From NCBI RefSeq assembly GCF_000003815.2, contig NC_049983.1, positions 1,208,900 to 1,272,899 on the forward strand: 64,000 bases of DNA. Direction: 5' to 3'. Origin of the DNA: Branchiostoma floridae. Taxonomy: Eukaryota > Chordata > Leptocardii > Amphioxiformes > Branchiostomatidae. Both the position numbers and the translations under genes were made by a program. Shown here piece by piece: positions 28,301 through 36,869 of this stretch. The stretch's first letter is position 1; every line of letters begins with the position of its first letter. The notes under the pieces are model-generated. The model worked only from the letters and a program-made list of their open reading frames with translations. It did not search any database and had not been told where the DNA came from.

Positions 28301-29491
28301 TTCGGTGTTTACTCATCTAAGCAACTATAACATGTTGCTGTAATAGCAATAATGAGGAATGCCTGTTATTTTATTGAAATGTCTTGATATTTATGTAATA
28401 AATGATTCATAATTGGCTGGGGTCATTTTTGACCCCACCGAACAAGACACAAACTTTCAAGTTTAGCTTATACAATAGTGGGCAAAACTCGGTGAAAAAT
28501 TGGTAGATGTTGTAAGACATGTATACAAACAAATTCATGAAAGGAATTTTTTCTCCGATGAAAAATGTTGCTATGGCAGATAAAAAAATATACGCCTGGG
28601 GTCAAAATGACCCCATACGGTCGGATGAGGGTTAAGTTTATCAACACATAATCTGGTTGTCAAAAACGACATGTAACGTTAATTACGAAGTCAAAGTTGC
28701 TGAATCTTACAACATACCATTATTGCCTGAAAGCTTTTTAACAAAATTACGTATATACTTTTCAGTTACATTCTGTAAAATAGATAGAAATACAACGTAG
28801 AAAGATACAGCAGAAACTTTGCCCTAAACAAAGAAACAAAGCCACAACCTCTACTAAAGCAAGGCAGTTGGTTGAAAACATTTTACCTTCTCCGGATCCA
28901 TACATAGGGTTGGGAGAAACGGCGTCGGTACAACCCTGCCGATCAGTCCGAGGCTGCTGCATGGGTGTGGTGTCTGGAGGAAAATTACAGAGCCATATAC
29001 TGTCATTAGTAAAAATGCTAGAGCAATCAAGTTTAGCAACGAAGTGCCATAGATACAACAAAATTTAAAAACGAGTCAGTGAAATAAGACGAAAATGAGT
29101 GAGCTATTTCTTGCGTTGAATGGCAGATAAAAAACGTCAATAAGTAACAAAATGCTTTGCGACTTGATAGAAACTGGGTATATTATTATTTCCGACCATT
29201 AATGTGTTCATAATATTAATGCACACTTCAAATCTGACGATTCTTTGTCAAATATCGTGACATAAAAGATTTTGACAAACTGTTATAAGATTTTCCCGCA
29301 CTGGACATTGGCAATTGTAGTACCAGTAGTATATTGCTTGTCAGTAGTTGTTGTATGACAATTATTTTTTTGGCAGCCATGTGGCTGATCTATATTTAAA
29401 GAAGGGAAAACGGAAATAATGTTCTAAGAAAATTACAAATTATACCAGCACTTGTGTCACTAGACTGGGACTGCTGCTGCCCACCCGACAT
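16069..29491 (-). CDS. Type II collagen-TSP1-SRCR scavenger-receptor-like protein
   Basis: Nine exons, every junction phase 1 and GT-AG: 29491-29446, 28973-28887, 27317-27267, 26112-26020, 25851-25744, 25590-25384, 19379-19230, 17861-17676, 16374-16069; about 411 residues. Order: start [15 protein letters not shown]; three related cytoplasmic exons with NPMY, NPLY and NPVN motifs; basic APKKRTK then a hydrophobic helix (res. about 108-126) with no signal peptide, implying type II topology; Gly-X-Y collagen (130-197); acidic/Gln-rich linker; TSP1 (about 253-308); SRCR (about 311-410). MARCO and SCARA5 share the short tail, TM, collagen and group A SRCR order; a TSP1 between collagen and SRCR is not something I know in vertebrates. 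By analogy it would trimerise and bind microbial or modified ligands. Donor GTGAGT after the SRCR exon means the true C-terminus is not identified. Upstream non-coding exons are possible. Confidence 0.82.
16682..17578. mobile_element. TTAA element family A, copy 1 (897 bp)
   Basis: TTAA|TCCTATTCAGACCGGGCT at the left and GGTCTGAATAGGG|TTAA at the right. A run of 13 G after GGAC at the left mirrors the C-rich stretch at the right, both next to GAGGCC/GGCCTC. TTAA duplication and a CCCTA-type tip are piggyBac-superfamily traits. No transposase. It occupies most of the intron between the TSP1 and SRCR exons. Confidence 0.85.
17676..17861 (-). CDS. Receptor exon 8: TSP1 domain
   Basis: 186-nt phase 1-1 exon. 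It reads [26 protein letters not shown], then [14 protein letters not shown] and FCPG. It has the WxxWxxW ladder, CSVTCG and six cysteines typical of thrombospondin type 1 repeats. Phase-symmetric, so readily shuffled. Confidence 0.95.
18559..18708 (+). CDS. Candidate unassigned exon
   Basis: An open plus frame between GATAG and GAG|GTCAGT reads [15 protein letters not shown], then [17 protein letters not shown] and RRFE. Composition is protein-like and the 3' edge is a good donor, but the upstream acceptor lacks a pyrimidine tract and no partner exon was found. It lies in an intron of the minus-strand receptor. It may be a nested gene exon or a decayed fragment; family not recognised. Confidence 0.25.
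19230..19379 (-). CDS. Receptor exon 7: linker
   Basis: 150-nt phase 1-1 exon after TTTTTGTCAG, donor GTTGGT. It reads [49 protein letters not shown]. It is polar, Gln/Pro-rich, with one Cys that could crosslink chains. No domain recognised. Confidence 0.7.
19880..19990 (-). mobile_element. Solo LINE 3' end
   Basis: CCTTTATTGCACAACAATTG, then TACAAGGTACAAAGTATGGC closely matches the 3' end of the LINE at 57140-57180 (TTTATTGCACAACGATTG). It is a 5'-truncated relative. Confidence 0.6.
20178..20830. repeat. Segmental duplication, copy 1
   Basis: About 620 bp shared with 22300-22895 at diverged identity (GACAATAGGT, GCAAACTAAGGA, CAGCTGTATCTTTAC, TTGTCGAGTCTGAAATCA, ATGTTCTGTT...CGCACACCAGTACTTGCC). 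On the minus strand it starts a small ORF at 20639. Confidence 0.8.
20502..20639 (-). CDS. Small ORF with signal-peptide-like start
   Basis: 45 codons: [15 protein letters not shown], then [16 protein letters not shown] and [13 protein letters not shown]. The hydrophobic N-terminus is conserved in the duplicate ([14 protein letters not shown] at 22718), where the first 43 nt differ at only 5 sites before the frames diverge. It could be a short secreted peptide or the first exon of a gene. No family recognised and no partner exons seen. Confidence 0.25.
   Translation of the reverse strand: MSAWVFIILAFSCVNLSDKSLRFCRNCIRERCKLLTDSFRNATLK
21635..22105. mobile_element. Foldback MITE (about 470 bp)
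   Basis: The left end CCCCTTCACACGAGAGCACG and following AATGCCGTCAGAATG pair with the complement at the right (CATTCTGACGGCATTTT...TCTCGTGTGAAGGGG). The interior is rich in short GAATG/CATTC words. It separates the two segmental duplicates. Confidence 0.75.
22300..22895. repeat. Segmental duplication, copy 2
   Basis: Partner of 20178-20830 in the same orientation. The homologous minus-strand ORF here is [18 protein letters not shown] then [12 protein letters not shown] and a stop. Confidence 0.8.
22960..24345 (+). pseudogene. Decayed LINE reverse transcriptase
   Basis: Frames broken by stops and shifts still show, in order: [81 protein letters not shown], then [18 protein letters not shown] and [18 protein letters not shown]. 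These are RT domains 0-7 and the thumb of a non-LTR retrotransposon. The catalytic YADD is present. A near-perfect palindrome (CCAGTACTAATAAG...TTATTAGTACTGG) at 23348-23382 interrupts the RT. It is a different family from the LINE at 57 kb. Confidence 0.85.
24665..25255 (+). pseudogene. LINE endonuclease C-terminal fragment
   Basis: The frame gives [31 protein letters not shown], then [18 protein letters not shown]. The SDH of the APE-type endonuclease and the following PW linker of CR1/jockey-like LINEs are visible. No RT follows. It is adjacent to but distinct from the RT fragment at 22960. Confidence 0.75.
25384..25590 (-). CDS. Receptor exon 6: collagen repeats
   Basis: 207-nt phase 1-1 exon, donor GTATGT. 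Gly-X-Y triplets run GSVGKDG...[18 protein letters not shown]..., [19 protein letters not shown] and DGPNG, with short breaks ([13 protein letters not shown]). An internal duplication of a GSVGKDG unit is evident (three copies). It would trimerise the receptor stalk. Confidence 0.93.
25744..25851 (-). CDS. Receptor exon 5: transmembrane segment
   Basis: 108-nt phase 1-1 exon. It reads [16 protein letters not shown], then [19 protein letters not shown]. Positive charges before the helix and no cleavable signal predict cytoplasm-in, type II insertion. The acceptor is AACAGCAG, a tandem NAGNAG site that could add or drop one Ala. Confidence 0.9.
26020..26112 (-). CDS. Receptor exon 4: third cytoplasmic repeat (NPVN)
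   Basis: 93-nt phase 1-1 exon. It reads [18 protein letters not shown], then [12 protein letters not shown]. It is homologous to exons 2 and 3 (TTPM...NP..), but the Tyr of NPxY is Asn. Confidence 0.85.
26113..27266. other. Receptor intron
   Basis: AT-rich sequence with diverged repeats of AAGCAAAACAAGAT.AACAAG and GGAAGAAAAT-type words (26340-26720), which look like a decayed tandem array. No exon recognised. Confidence 0.4.
27267..27317 (-). CDS. Receptor exon 3: second cytoplasmic repeat (NPLY)
   Basis: 51-nt phase 1-1 exon. It reads [16 protein letters not shown]. It is shorter than its paralogues but keeps TPM and NPLY. NPxY motifs bind PTB-domain endocytic adaptors. Confidence 0.85.
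27686..28635. mobile_element. TTAA element family B, copy 1 (950 bp)
   Basis: TTAA|CCCTCATCCGATCG at the left and CGGTCGGATGAGGG|TTAA at the right. Subterminal hairpins TGGGGTCATTTTTGACCCCA (left) and TGGGGTCAAAATGACCCCA (right). No transposase. It lies in the receptor intron between cytoplasmic exons 2 and 3. Confidence 0.87.
28887..28973 (-). CDS. Receptor exon 2: first cytoplasmic repeat (NPMY)
   Basis: 87-nt phase 1-1 exon after a CTCCAG acceptor. It reads [18 protein letters not shown], then [14 protein letters not shown] is a candidate clathrin-endocytosis signal. It is paralogous to exons 3 and 4. Confidence 0.87.
29446..29491 (-). CDS. Receptor exon 1: start
   Basis: ATG at 29491 gives [15 protein letters not shown] and a split Asp codon. 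It splices in phase 1 to exon 2. The longer frame through this exon (QEQDVFFAVQKPDKY...) stops and does not continue the protein, so the internal ATG is preferred. Confidence 0.65.
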
Positions 29492-29929
29492 GATGCCGCT
29501 TGTACTTGTCGGGTTTCTGCACGGCAAAAAACACGTCCTGCTCCTGGCAAGGCGCTTGTTGACTCCAGAGCAGTCCCAGACTCAAAGGAATATGAAACAC
29601 TACATCACAAACTACATCAGAAACCAGAGATGGAAGCAACTCGTGTACGCTAGTAACACCGCCCACACAGACATTTGTGTACATGTAATAGTTTTGGTCG
29701 CTGAATATTGAAAAGGAATTGTCGAAAACAGCCTAAAAATCTGTAAAATTCGAGAAAACTTGCAGTGACTTGAAACTAGTAAAACAAGAGTTCGTAGACA
29801 TCAGGCCTGCATGAAATATATTGGGTGTCTGTAGACCTATTGTGTATTTTTTTCCTTTTTGTCTACGTGACTTGGTTGGCAAAGTGAGCTTTTTACCGTG
29901 TTGGTGAGCGGACCCAAACATGCACCTCT

Positions 29930-31010
29930 TACTCTCTTCCGTCTTTCTCAGTTACATATGTTACAAATTTGAAAGTCCTGTCACGGAATGTAGTCGATTT
30001 ATCAACTTTCCTCATTAATTATGCATATAAGCTGTTAATTTGCATACTTAGTATATCATTACGTAAGTTTTTATCTAGGCTATCTACATACTAAAAATCA
30101 TGACGATCCGTCAACACGTTCATATTTTGCCATAAATTATGCAAATGAGGTCATCATTTCTTTCTTTCTCAGCTACAAATGTGACAAGTTTGAAAGTCCT
30201 ATAAAGGAATGCAGTGGATTTAAAAACTTTTCTCTTTAATTATGCAAATTAGCTGTCGATTTGCATAATTAGAATTCCATCATCTAAGTCTTCCCTTTGG
30301 CTATCTACATACCAAAAATCATGACGATCCGTCAACACGTTTATGTTTTCTCATTAATTATGCAAATGAGCCCGTCATTTGCATAATTAATTTTCCTTCA
30401 TATTTCTCTCTTTCTCATCTATATATGTAACAAGTTTGAAAGTCCTATCATGGAATGCAGTGGATTTATAAATTTTCCTTATTAATTATGCAAATTAGCT
30501 GCTGATTTGCATGTTTGTTTGTTTGTTTGTTTATTTATTCTTTATTTAACCAGGGTAAAGCATGTCGCCTGACGTTTTTCAAAGCCCCCTGGGGGGAGAA
30601 CCCCGAACATAAATCATACATTAAGTTCAACAAAACCAAATCAACTTCAATAACATAATCATACATAAAGTTCTATGAAACCAAATTACTTAGGTAACAT
30701 AAACATAAAGATTGTACAAAATCAGATTTAACTAAGATAACATAAAATAATACTGCCAAACGAGTGAACCAAAAGTTTAACCTTAACGTGACATAACACA
30801 GGAAACATAACAAAAAGAAGTCAAATTTAAAATCAGGATTGAATTTGCATATCAATGTTAAGTGCATAAAGGTTTTTGAAAGTCGCTAGCGTTCTGGCTG
30901 TTTTGATGTGTTGTGGCAGTGAGCATAATTAGTATTCCATTATGTACATTGTTACTTGGGCTATCTACATACCAAAAATCATGACGATCCATCAACACGT
31001 TCTCGAGTTA
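29930..31010. repeat. Tandem array, about 230 bp units, with ATGCAAAT words
   Basis: Three or four units share TTTGAAAGTCCT, AATTATGCAAAT(GAG/TAG), CTATCTACATACCAAAAATC and ATGACGATCCGTCAACACGT. A LINE 3' end (30509-30915) interrupts the last unit. Related degenerate text continues to about 31300. Confidence 0.75.
30509..30915 (-). mobile_element. LINE 3' end inserted in the tandem array
   Basis: Starts TGTTTGTTTGTTTGTTTATT and continues with CCAGGGTAAAGCATGTCGCC. Array sequence resumes at about 30920. It is oriented as a minus-strand 3' end with a tandem-repeat tail. Confidence 0.55.
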
Positions 31011-32230
31011 TTCTCGTCCAAAGTTTGAAAGGAAATCGGCGACTGCAGTTCCAAAGAAGCCGCTAGGGGGTCCAAACTTACAGCACTTACTCTCTGTCCC
31101 AAGGGCTATCTACCACTCAAAAATCACAACCAAAGCATGTGCAGAACACGAGATATTAAAGATTGAGGTTCTGCTGCAGTACCTTAACAAGCCACTAGGG
31201 GACCCATTATCGAACTTGACCTTCGTTTTCCCGACCCCTATCCACCTACCAAATATCATTGGGATCCATCCAAGGCTTCTCGAGTTATGCTCTTAACACA
31301 CTGACACACAGACCCACAAGCCCAAAAGATAACCTTAGCCATTCTGGCAAAGGTAACCAATTCAGCACCGATATATCATCAGGCAGGAGCAGAAGCATCA
31401 TCTGGCAGCAGCAGCATCTGGCACAAACAGGGGATACAAAGTAACCCAATACATTGAAGGTGACCTACATGTAGGCCTCTACTAACCAGATGACCGTTAC
31501 ACAAGTAAACTAAGACCTATCAATCAACCCAAACCCTGGAGCAGTAACCTGTTTTCACAACCAAGCAGATGTTAGTGGACCTGCCCCAACCAAGAAAAAA
31601 ACAGCATCATGCCTACAGTGTCAAGTTCATGCACTAGGAGGCCCAAAATCAAACCTGACCACCAGGACACCAGCAACAATTCATGTACCAAAAGGCAAAA
31701 CAATGGCACCTTGCGTTCCGGAGATACAGCGCACGCGCCGTGCCCGCACAAAAGGTAACCTGGAATGTAAAGTTCAAGCACCAAGGGCGCCAAAATCAAA
31801 ATTGAGAATTATTCAGCCACCGCCGACACATGTGCCAAATATCATCGCGCCCGCACCAACCGTTCAGAAGATATAACTCCGGAAAACCCCCTCTCGGACA
31901 CAAAATTCGACCTGCGTGTCAAGTTCAAACGCGACAAGGCCCAAAGTCAATCCTAGGCAACAGCTAACAACTTCCCACCCATGCACCAAAAATTGTCGCA
32001 ATGGCGCGTATCGTTCCAGACACACAGCGCCAAAAGTGCCCAAAAAAACACAAAAAATGCCACCTTCAATGTCAAGTTCAAGCGCCAGGAGGCCCAAAAT
32101 CACACCTAAGTGTCAGGCTACCACCCCCAACCCACGTACCAAAAATCGTCGTGCTCGCACCATCCGTTCTTGAGATACAGCGCCCTAAATCCCCAGCTTC
32201 CAAAAGTTCCCACGCCCCTGAAAACCATAC
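31010..32230. repeat. Degenerate repeat region with AGG.GGCCCAAAATC units
   Basis: Recurring words CTAGGGG.CC, CACTAGGAGGCCCAAAATC, ACCAAAAATCGTCG and AGATACAGCGC at roughly 150-bp spacing (31630, 31780, 31930, 32090) suggest an old tandem array. No credible ORF. Confidence 0.5.
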
Positions 32231-32666
32231 CTGCATACATGCAGGTAAACAGTTCGTGTCAGTGTTATCTGTATTTTGAGGATTTTCGACGTCGGCTTTC
32301 TTTATTTGGAGGATTTTTAAGGTACGAGATTCAGACAAGGTCACTATTTTACACGTGGAGTTTTTGTTGTAAGGAGAAATATAAGAGACTGAGGAAAGCA
32401 CGCATGGACACGACTATGTATAGATTGTTCTCAACTATGGTTTCATTCTTTGTTACACAAGCAGTCTTCTCATCTTTGCCATGATTACATGATTATATAA
32501 ACACTATCACATTGACAGTAAAAAAATATGTGCATGTATACTGCTACGGGGAAATATACTAATGATTTTTCTTCAAATCCTACTTCAAGGTATTTGTGTG
32601 AAAGAAATACAAATCTTAATCTTACTTTTCATTCGAGGCTTGTTGGTCATGTCGTTGTAACCGCGT

Positions 32667-33627
32667 TTAACCCTATTCAGACCGGGCTTTTTTGGTCATC
32701 CCTGGACGGGGGGGGGGGTGGCTTTTGAGGCCCTCCACTTCTAAGTCCTCTAACTCTTAAACGACGTGTCGTAGGGCCATCAAATTTTCAAGAAATGATA
32801 TCGGCATAATATCTGATGAATATTTGACGTTTGACGTTAAGTTGATGTAAGATGACGTAATTATGACGTCATCAATTTTATTATATTGGCCAGACTCATG
32901 AAAAAAAGGGTATTCTCAGAAAACTTCAAGTTATACTACAAAAATGTAACAACAAGTGCAGATAACAGAATAATAATGTTTATTACGACTTGAATTGCCA
33001 ATAGCATTATCGATGACGTCATAATGACGTCATAAAATGACGTCATGCACATCTAAGATACGACTTAGGCTCCGCCATATTATATCCACCAGCTTGAATT
33101 TTTAAAACTACTTTATTTGCAACAAATAATCACAAAGGGCAATGGAAATAGACTAAATTCATTCGTTTAGATGGTTTTTGATGAAAAAATACCAGGTAGT
33201 TACAAATTTTAAGGGATAATTAGCTTGTTATTCTTGATCTGGCCATACGGTCCGCCATCTGGGATTTTGGGCCGATGACGTCATCAAATTAGCATAATTT
33301 ATGCATATATAATTATGAAAGATATGCTAAATAATATAAGATTTTATTTATGTAACAAAATAGCAGTAATATAGCGAATAAATGTGAAAAATACATTGTT
33401 AGAACCAAAAATAGTGATTTTTGGCAAAACTACCTGTCAGCAAACGGTTGCCATGGCAACATGAAATAATGGAACATTTGTCAAACTTCGTAAAATTGTT
33501 GGCAACAATATTTTAGGAAAACTCACCAAATTTGGTGGCTTTAGCGTAAGGCGTCCTAGCGTTATTGGACATCGAAATTGGCGCAGACCTCAAAAGCCCC
33601 CCCCCCCCCCCGTCTGAATAGGGTTAA
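32667..33627. mobile_element. TTAA element family A, copy 2 (961 bp)
   Basis: TTAA|CCCTATTCAGACCGGGCT at the left and CGTCTGAATAGGG|TTAA at the right. Subterminal G-run and C-run as in copies 1 and 3. The interior is near-identical to 55758-56715. Confidence 0.9.
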
Positions 33628-33884
33628 GACTAGTGGAACTATCAGCTAATAGAACAACACAACGTTATAGCGCTAACGTACAGCCCAACTAATATAACAC
33701 ACTGCACGAAAAGCCAGATTTCCGGTACTTCCCAGGCAGGTACACGTCCGTTAAACATGGCGCGGGCAGGCAGTGGGAAGGACTTTCCCGGTACAGCGTG
33801 TGCATACCCTTAAAATCCTGCGTTCTCCTGCACAGTCGGCTGTGCGGTAATTCGCAGGCCCCGCACAGCCCGACTGTTACCTCG

Positions 33885-34390
33885 GCAAGTATACCGAAGT
33901 CACGGGTTCCGCACTGGGCGCCCAGTGCGAAATTCGTGGAGAAAATGGCATCGGCACTCGGGGCCCAGTGCGGAAGAAACTTCAGCACAGGAGTTCTAGT
34001 GCGGAACGGCTTTGTTCGAGTGCTGAAGACCCGTCAGCACTGGAATTCCAGAGCTGAACCTTGTCTCGGCACTAGTTTTCCAGTGCTGAAGTCCGCTCAG
34101 CACTCGTTTTCCAGTGCTGGAATCCGCTCAGCACTCGGCTTCCAGTGCGGAAGGCTGGTTGAAAGGTCGTTCAGCACTGGTTACCCAGTGCGGGGGTCAT
34201 TCAGCACTGGATAACCGAGTGCCGATCTACCTAAGTCACGGGTTCCGCACTGGGTTTTCCAGTGCTCGGTGACTTTTCGGCACAGGAAGCCGAGTGCTAA
34301 GATCACTTCAGCATTAGAAGCCGAGTGCTATGATCATTTCAGGACCTTTCAGCACTGGGCTTCTAGTGCTCGTGTCCAAAAAGTACTGGA
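33885..34390. repeat. Array of short hairpins (GCACTGG...CCAGTGC)
   Basis: About a dozen imperfect inverted pairs of the form CAGCACTGG-n-CCAGTGCTGAA, each 25-40 bp, in tandem. The phrase GTCACGGGTTCCGCACTGGG occurs twice (33899 and 34234). Loop bases vary while arms are kept. No ORF is credible and no known family recognised. Confidence 0.75.
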
Positions 34391-34574
34391 ACTTTCCAGT
34401 GTTGAGTTTAAGCTTTTAGACGACAGCGGGATCTAAAAAAACTATCATTTTCCCCACGCAAATCTGTTGTTTATACATGTATTGTTGAAAGTTGCCGTCA
34501 GTCAGCAGTGGTGCGTAGTATATTTCTAAGTTCTCTGTTTCCTCAATTCTGACCATACGTCATTCCAAACCTAC

Positions 34575-34610
34575 CTGTAAAACAACTGTCTTCTGCCGGC
34601 TTTCCGCCAT
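34575..34610 (-). CDS. Possible short first exon
   Basis: ATGGCG start, MAESRQKTVVLQ, followed directly by a good donor (CAG|GTAGGT). Upstream on the minus strand is a plausible promoter region. It cannot be joined in frame to the receptor start exon, so it may be a separate transcript or a coincidence. Confidence 0.2.
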
Positions 34611-34718
34611 GTCACTTGAAAAGAGCAGTGAACACTTATATAAATCCTCATTGGCGATAATGTAAAAATTAGCAAGTTCAGGGTGTCATAATCTCATCCG
34701 TGAACATTCCAGGTCATA

Positions 34719-35627
34719 GGGTTTACGGAAAAGCCTGGGCCCAGGAGCTGGGCTGGCTAGCCTGAAAGACTACCTTTTCTGGGCCCCAAGGCTATGCATG
34801 GGGTTTGGCCTGCAGCCGGAAGTTTTTTTTTATAAAAACTGGGTCAATGACAATCCAAGCTGTGGGTGGGATGGGGCTGGGATGGGGAAAGGTAACAGTT
34901 GGTCATATTGCTGGGCTTGCAATGAATAACTCAACCAATACTGAAAGAAAACAATCATAAACTAAATTCCAAGTGTACAATGTTCAGAAAATGCTGGAAA
35001 TGTTAAGACTGAAGGGGAGGGGTACTAGGCGAAATAAAGAATACTAGGATCATCATGGGTCAGGAAATGATAGCGCACAACATCAAATTCAAAACAGATG
35101 TCTCACACTTTGAGTGAGTGTGTATTGACCATTGTGCATTGTGTGTAAATGCTGCATGCATGTGTGAGTGTGTGTGTGTGTGTGTTTGTACATGTACAAC
35201 TTATAGTGCTGTCTGTGCTGTTCCTTTCTTATGTTCAGGATATGTGACTGATCTGATAGACACCGTATTCCTTAGACCATATAGGCCTGACTGGCAGCAC
35301 AGCCACAGGGGATGCAGGAAGTATCTTGTTCACGTTATTAATTGAAGGTTCACGTAGATGCTGGTTGTTCATTGCTTGATATAATTCCATCACCTCCATT
35401 CCCCATTAATGTGATAAGCTGTCACCATCCAGCCAGTTCACCCACAGCTGGGATTACATTTGACAAAGTTTTTCCTCAAGGAAATTCCACTGTGGCCCAA
35501 ACCCAGTGCATTTAGGGCTTCAGAAAGGGTAGCATGACAACCCCCATGCATACCCTTGGGGCCCAAAAAGGGTAGGCTGGCTACCCTGCAGGCTAGCCTG
35601 CTGGGCCCAGGCTTTTCCGTAAACCCC
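34719..35627. mobile_element. hAT-like nonautonomous element with 8-bp target duplication
   Basis: The 8-bp direct repeat AGGTCATA flanks both sides (34711-34718 and 35628-35635). TIRs begin GGGTTTACGGAAAAGCCTGG and continue imperfectly for about 110 bp (GGGCCCAG, CTGGCTAGCCTG, GGGCCCCAAGG.TATGCATGG). The interior has no transposase. An 8-bp duplication is typical of hAT-like elements. Confidence 0.82.
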
Positions 35628-35924
35628 AGGTCATACCCGGGTGAAACAGCAGCCCGCTATCTCAAGTGTCCAAAAGTCTAATCTTTAAACTTTCTGACCG
35701 GCGGAAGGTCCCACAGCCTTCGTGTTTGCCGCCATCTTGGCATCACGTGACCTCAAGTTAGGGACTGACCACTTCAAATTAGGGGTCAGCACAGGCTAAA
35801 AAAATCAACCAAAACCTTGTTTTTTTGCCTAATCTGAACGTCTGCACCCTACACTGTCTCACCAATATGAAATGTTTCTAACATTTTCCTGCTACAAGTC
35901 GAAAATAGGCTAAAATACTCGATT

Positions 35925-36120
35925 TGGGCCTTCTGCGGCTGCGTCAATTAGGGTCATTGCCCAAAACATGGCACTGAAGTAGGGGCAGCGAACAGAAAGA
36001 ACAAACCGAATGGCAGGGAAACTGGCGGCCCTCGACTTCAAGGACGACATCCTGCAGTACCCCATCCTTCTGTAATTCACCAATGTTGCAAAAAAAGACC
36101 ATATAGTCGACGTCTTTGTA
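35925..36120 (-). pseudogene. BTB (POZ) domain fragment, frameshifted
   Basis: One frame reads DYMVFFCNIGELQKDG, then VLQDVVLEVEGRQFPCH. After one extra T near 36010 the next frame continues RFVLSVRCPYFSAMFWAM. Together these are the start of a BTB domain as in kelch-like proteins. Another frame offers an ATG at 36170 (MAPRSKKINTKEF). No BACK or kelch exons are seen downstream, so it is probably a dead or partial copy, or an assembly error in a first exon. Confidence 0.55.
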
Positions 36121-36359
36121 AGGAAACGGGCGAACTCCTTTGTGTTGATTTTCTTGCTCCGCGGCGCCATGTTGATGTTGGACTGTTCTAACAGAAATGG
36201 GGGATATTCATTGAATATTTATGACGTCCCTCAGACATCTAACTATCGGATTGAAACATGCTGAATTTGGTTCACATATATTCCTTTTAGATTCTAAAAT
36301 CTATATAATTTTGATAACGCTGAATTATATGAGCGAGCGAAGTAAATAAACCACCCCTG

Positions 36360-36469
36360 CAAACTACTGTGAGTGGCACACCCCACCGAGCTGTAACCAC
36401 CACTTCCGGGTTCAGCAGTTCAGCAGGCAGGTCGAAGTCCAAAAGCCTCTTCGGCAGAACACACCACAG
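36360..36469 (+). other. Probable 5' untranslated exon of the oxidoreductase gene
   Basis: ACACACCACAG|GTGAGT at 36469 is a strong donor following relatively GC-rich text. The coding start exon at 38370 opens with an acceptor (CTTGCCCAG|GGTGAAACC ATG). The 5' limit is a guess. Confidence 0.45.
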
Positions 36470-36869
36470 GTGAGTTAAAGTTTTGAAACCACATGAATCA
36501 CAAATTCATGATACTTCTTTTTTCTTCTTCCTCTTAGGTAACTACCCTTTAAATTACCACCGGCCCAAAACTAAAGTCTTCAACTAAATATATGGGGCTT
36601 CTGCAAATAAACAAATGCATGCATGTATGTGCCCCAGTAGAAAATTATTCTTGTTCAAGTTGTTAAGTTGTTTTTCAGTTTGATGAGGTGGCCCAAAGGT
36701 TACGTACGTGGGAAAAGTTACCGGGATTAAATTGGGATTCGCACTCGTGGCTATATTTCTGTTTAGTTTGTGTTGCCCTTGCGGCCTGTGGGCTGACTCT
36801 TTTTGGTGAGGCTTCAGGGGCGACCCTAATAGTATAGTTTTAGATAGCTTTAGAGATGCCTTACATAAT

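Noticed and set aside
31259-32484. Several 60-124-codon ORFs
   Set aside because: They lie in degenerate repeat sequence, shift between units and lack splice or start support.
33798-34214. 138-codon ORF
   Set aside because: It is the chance reading of the hairpin array; composition follows the repeat, not a protein family.
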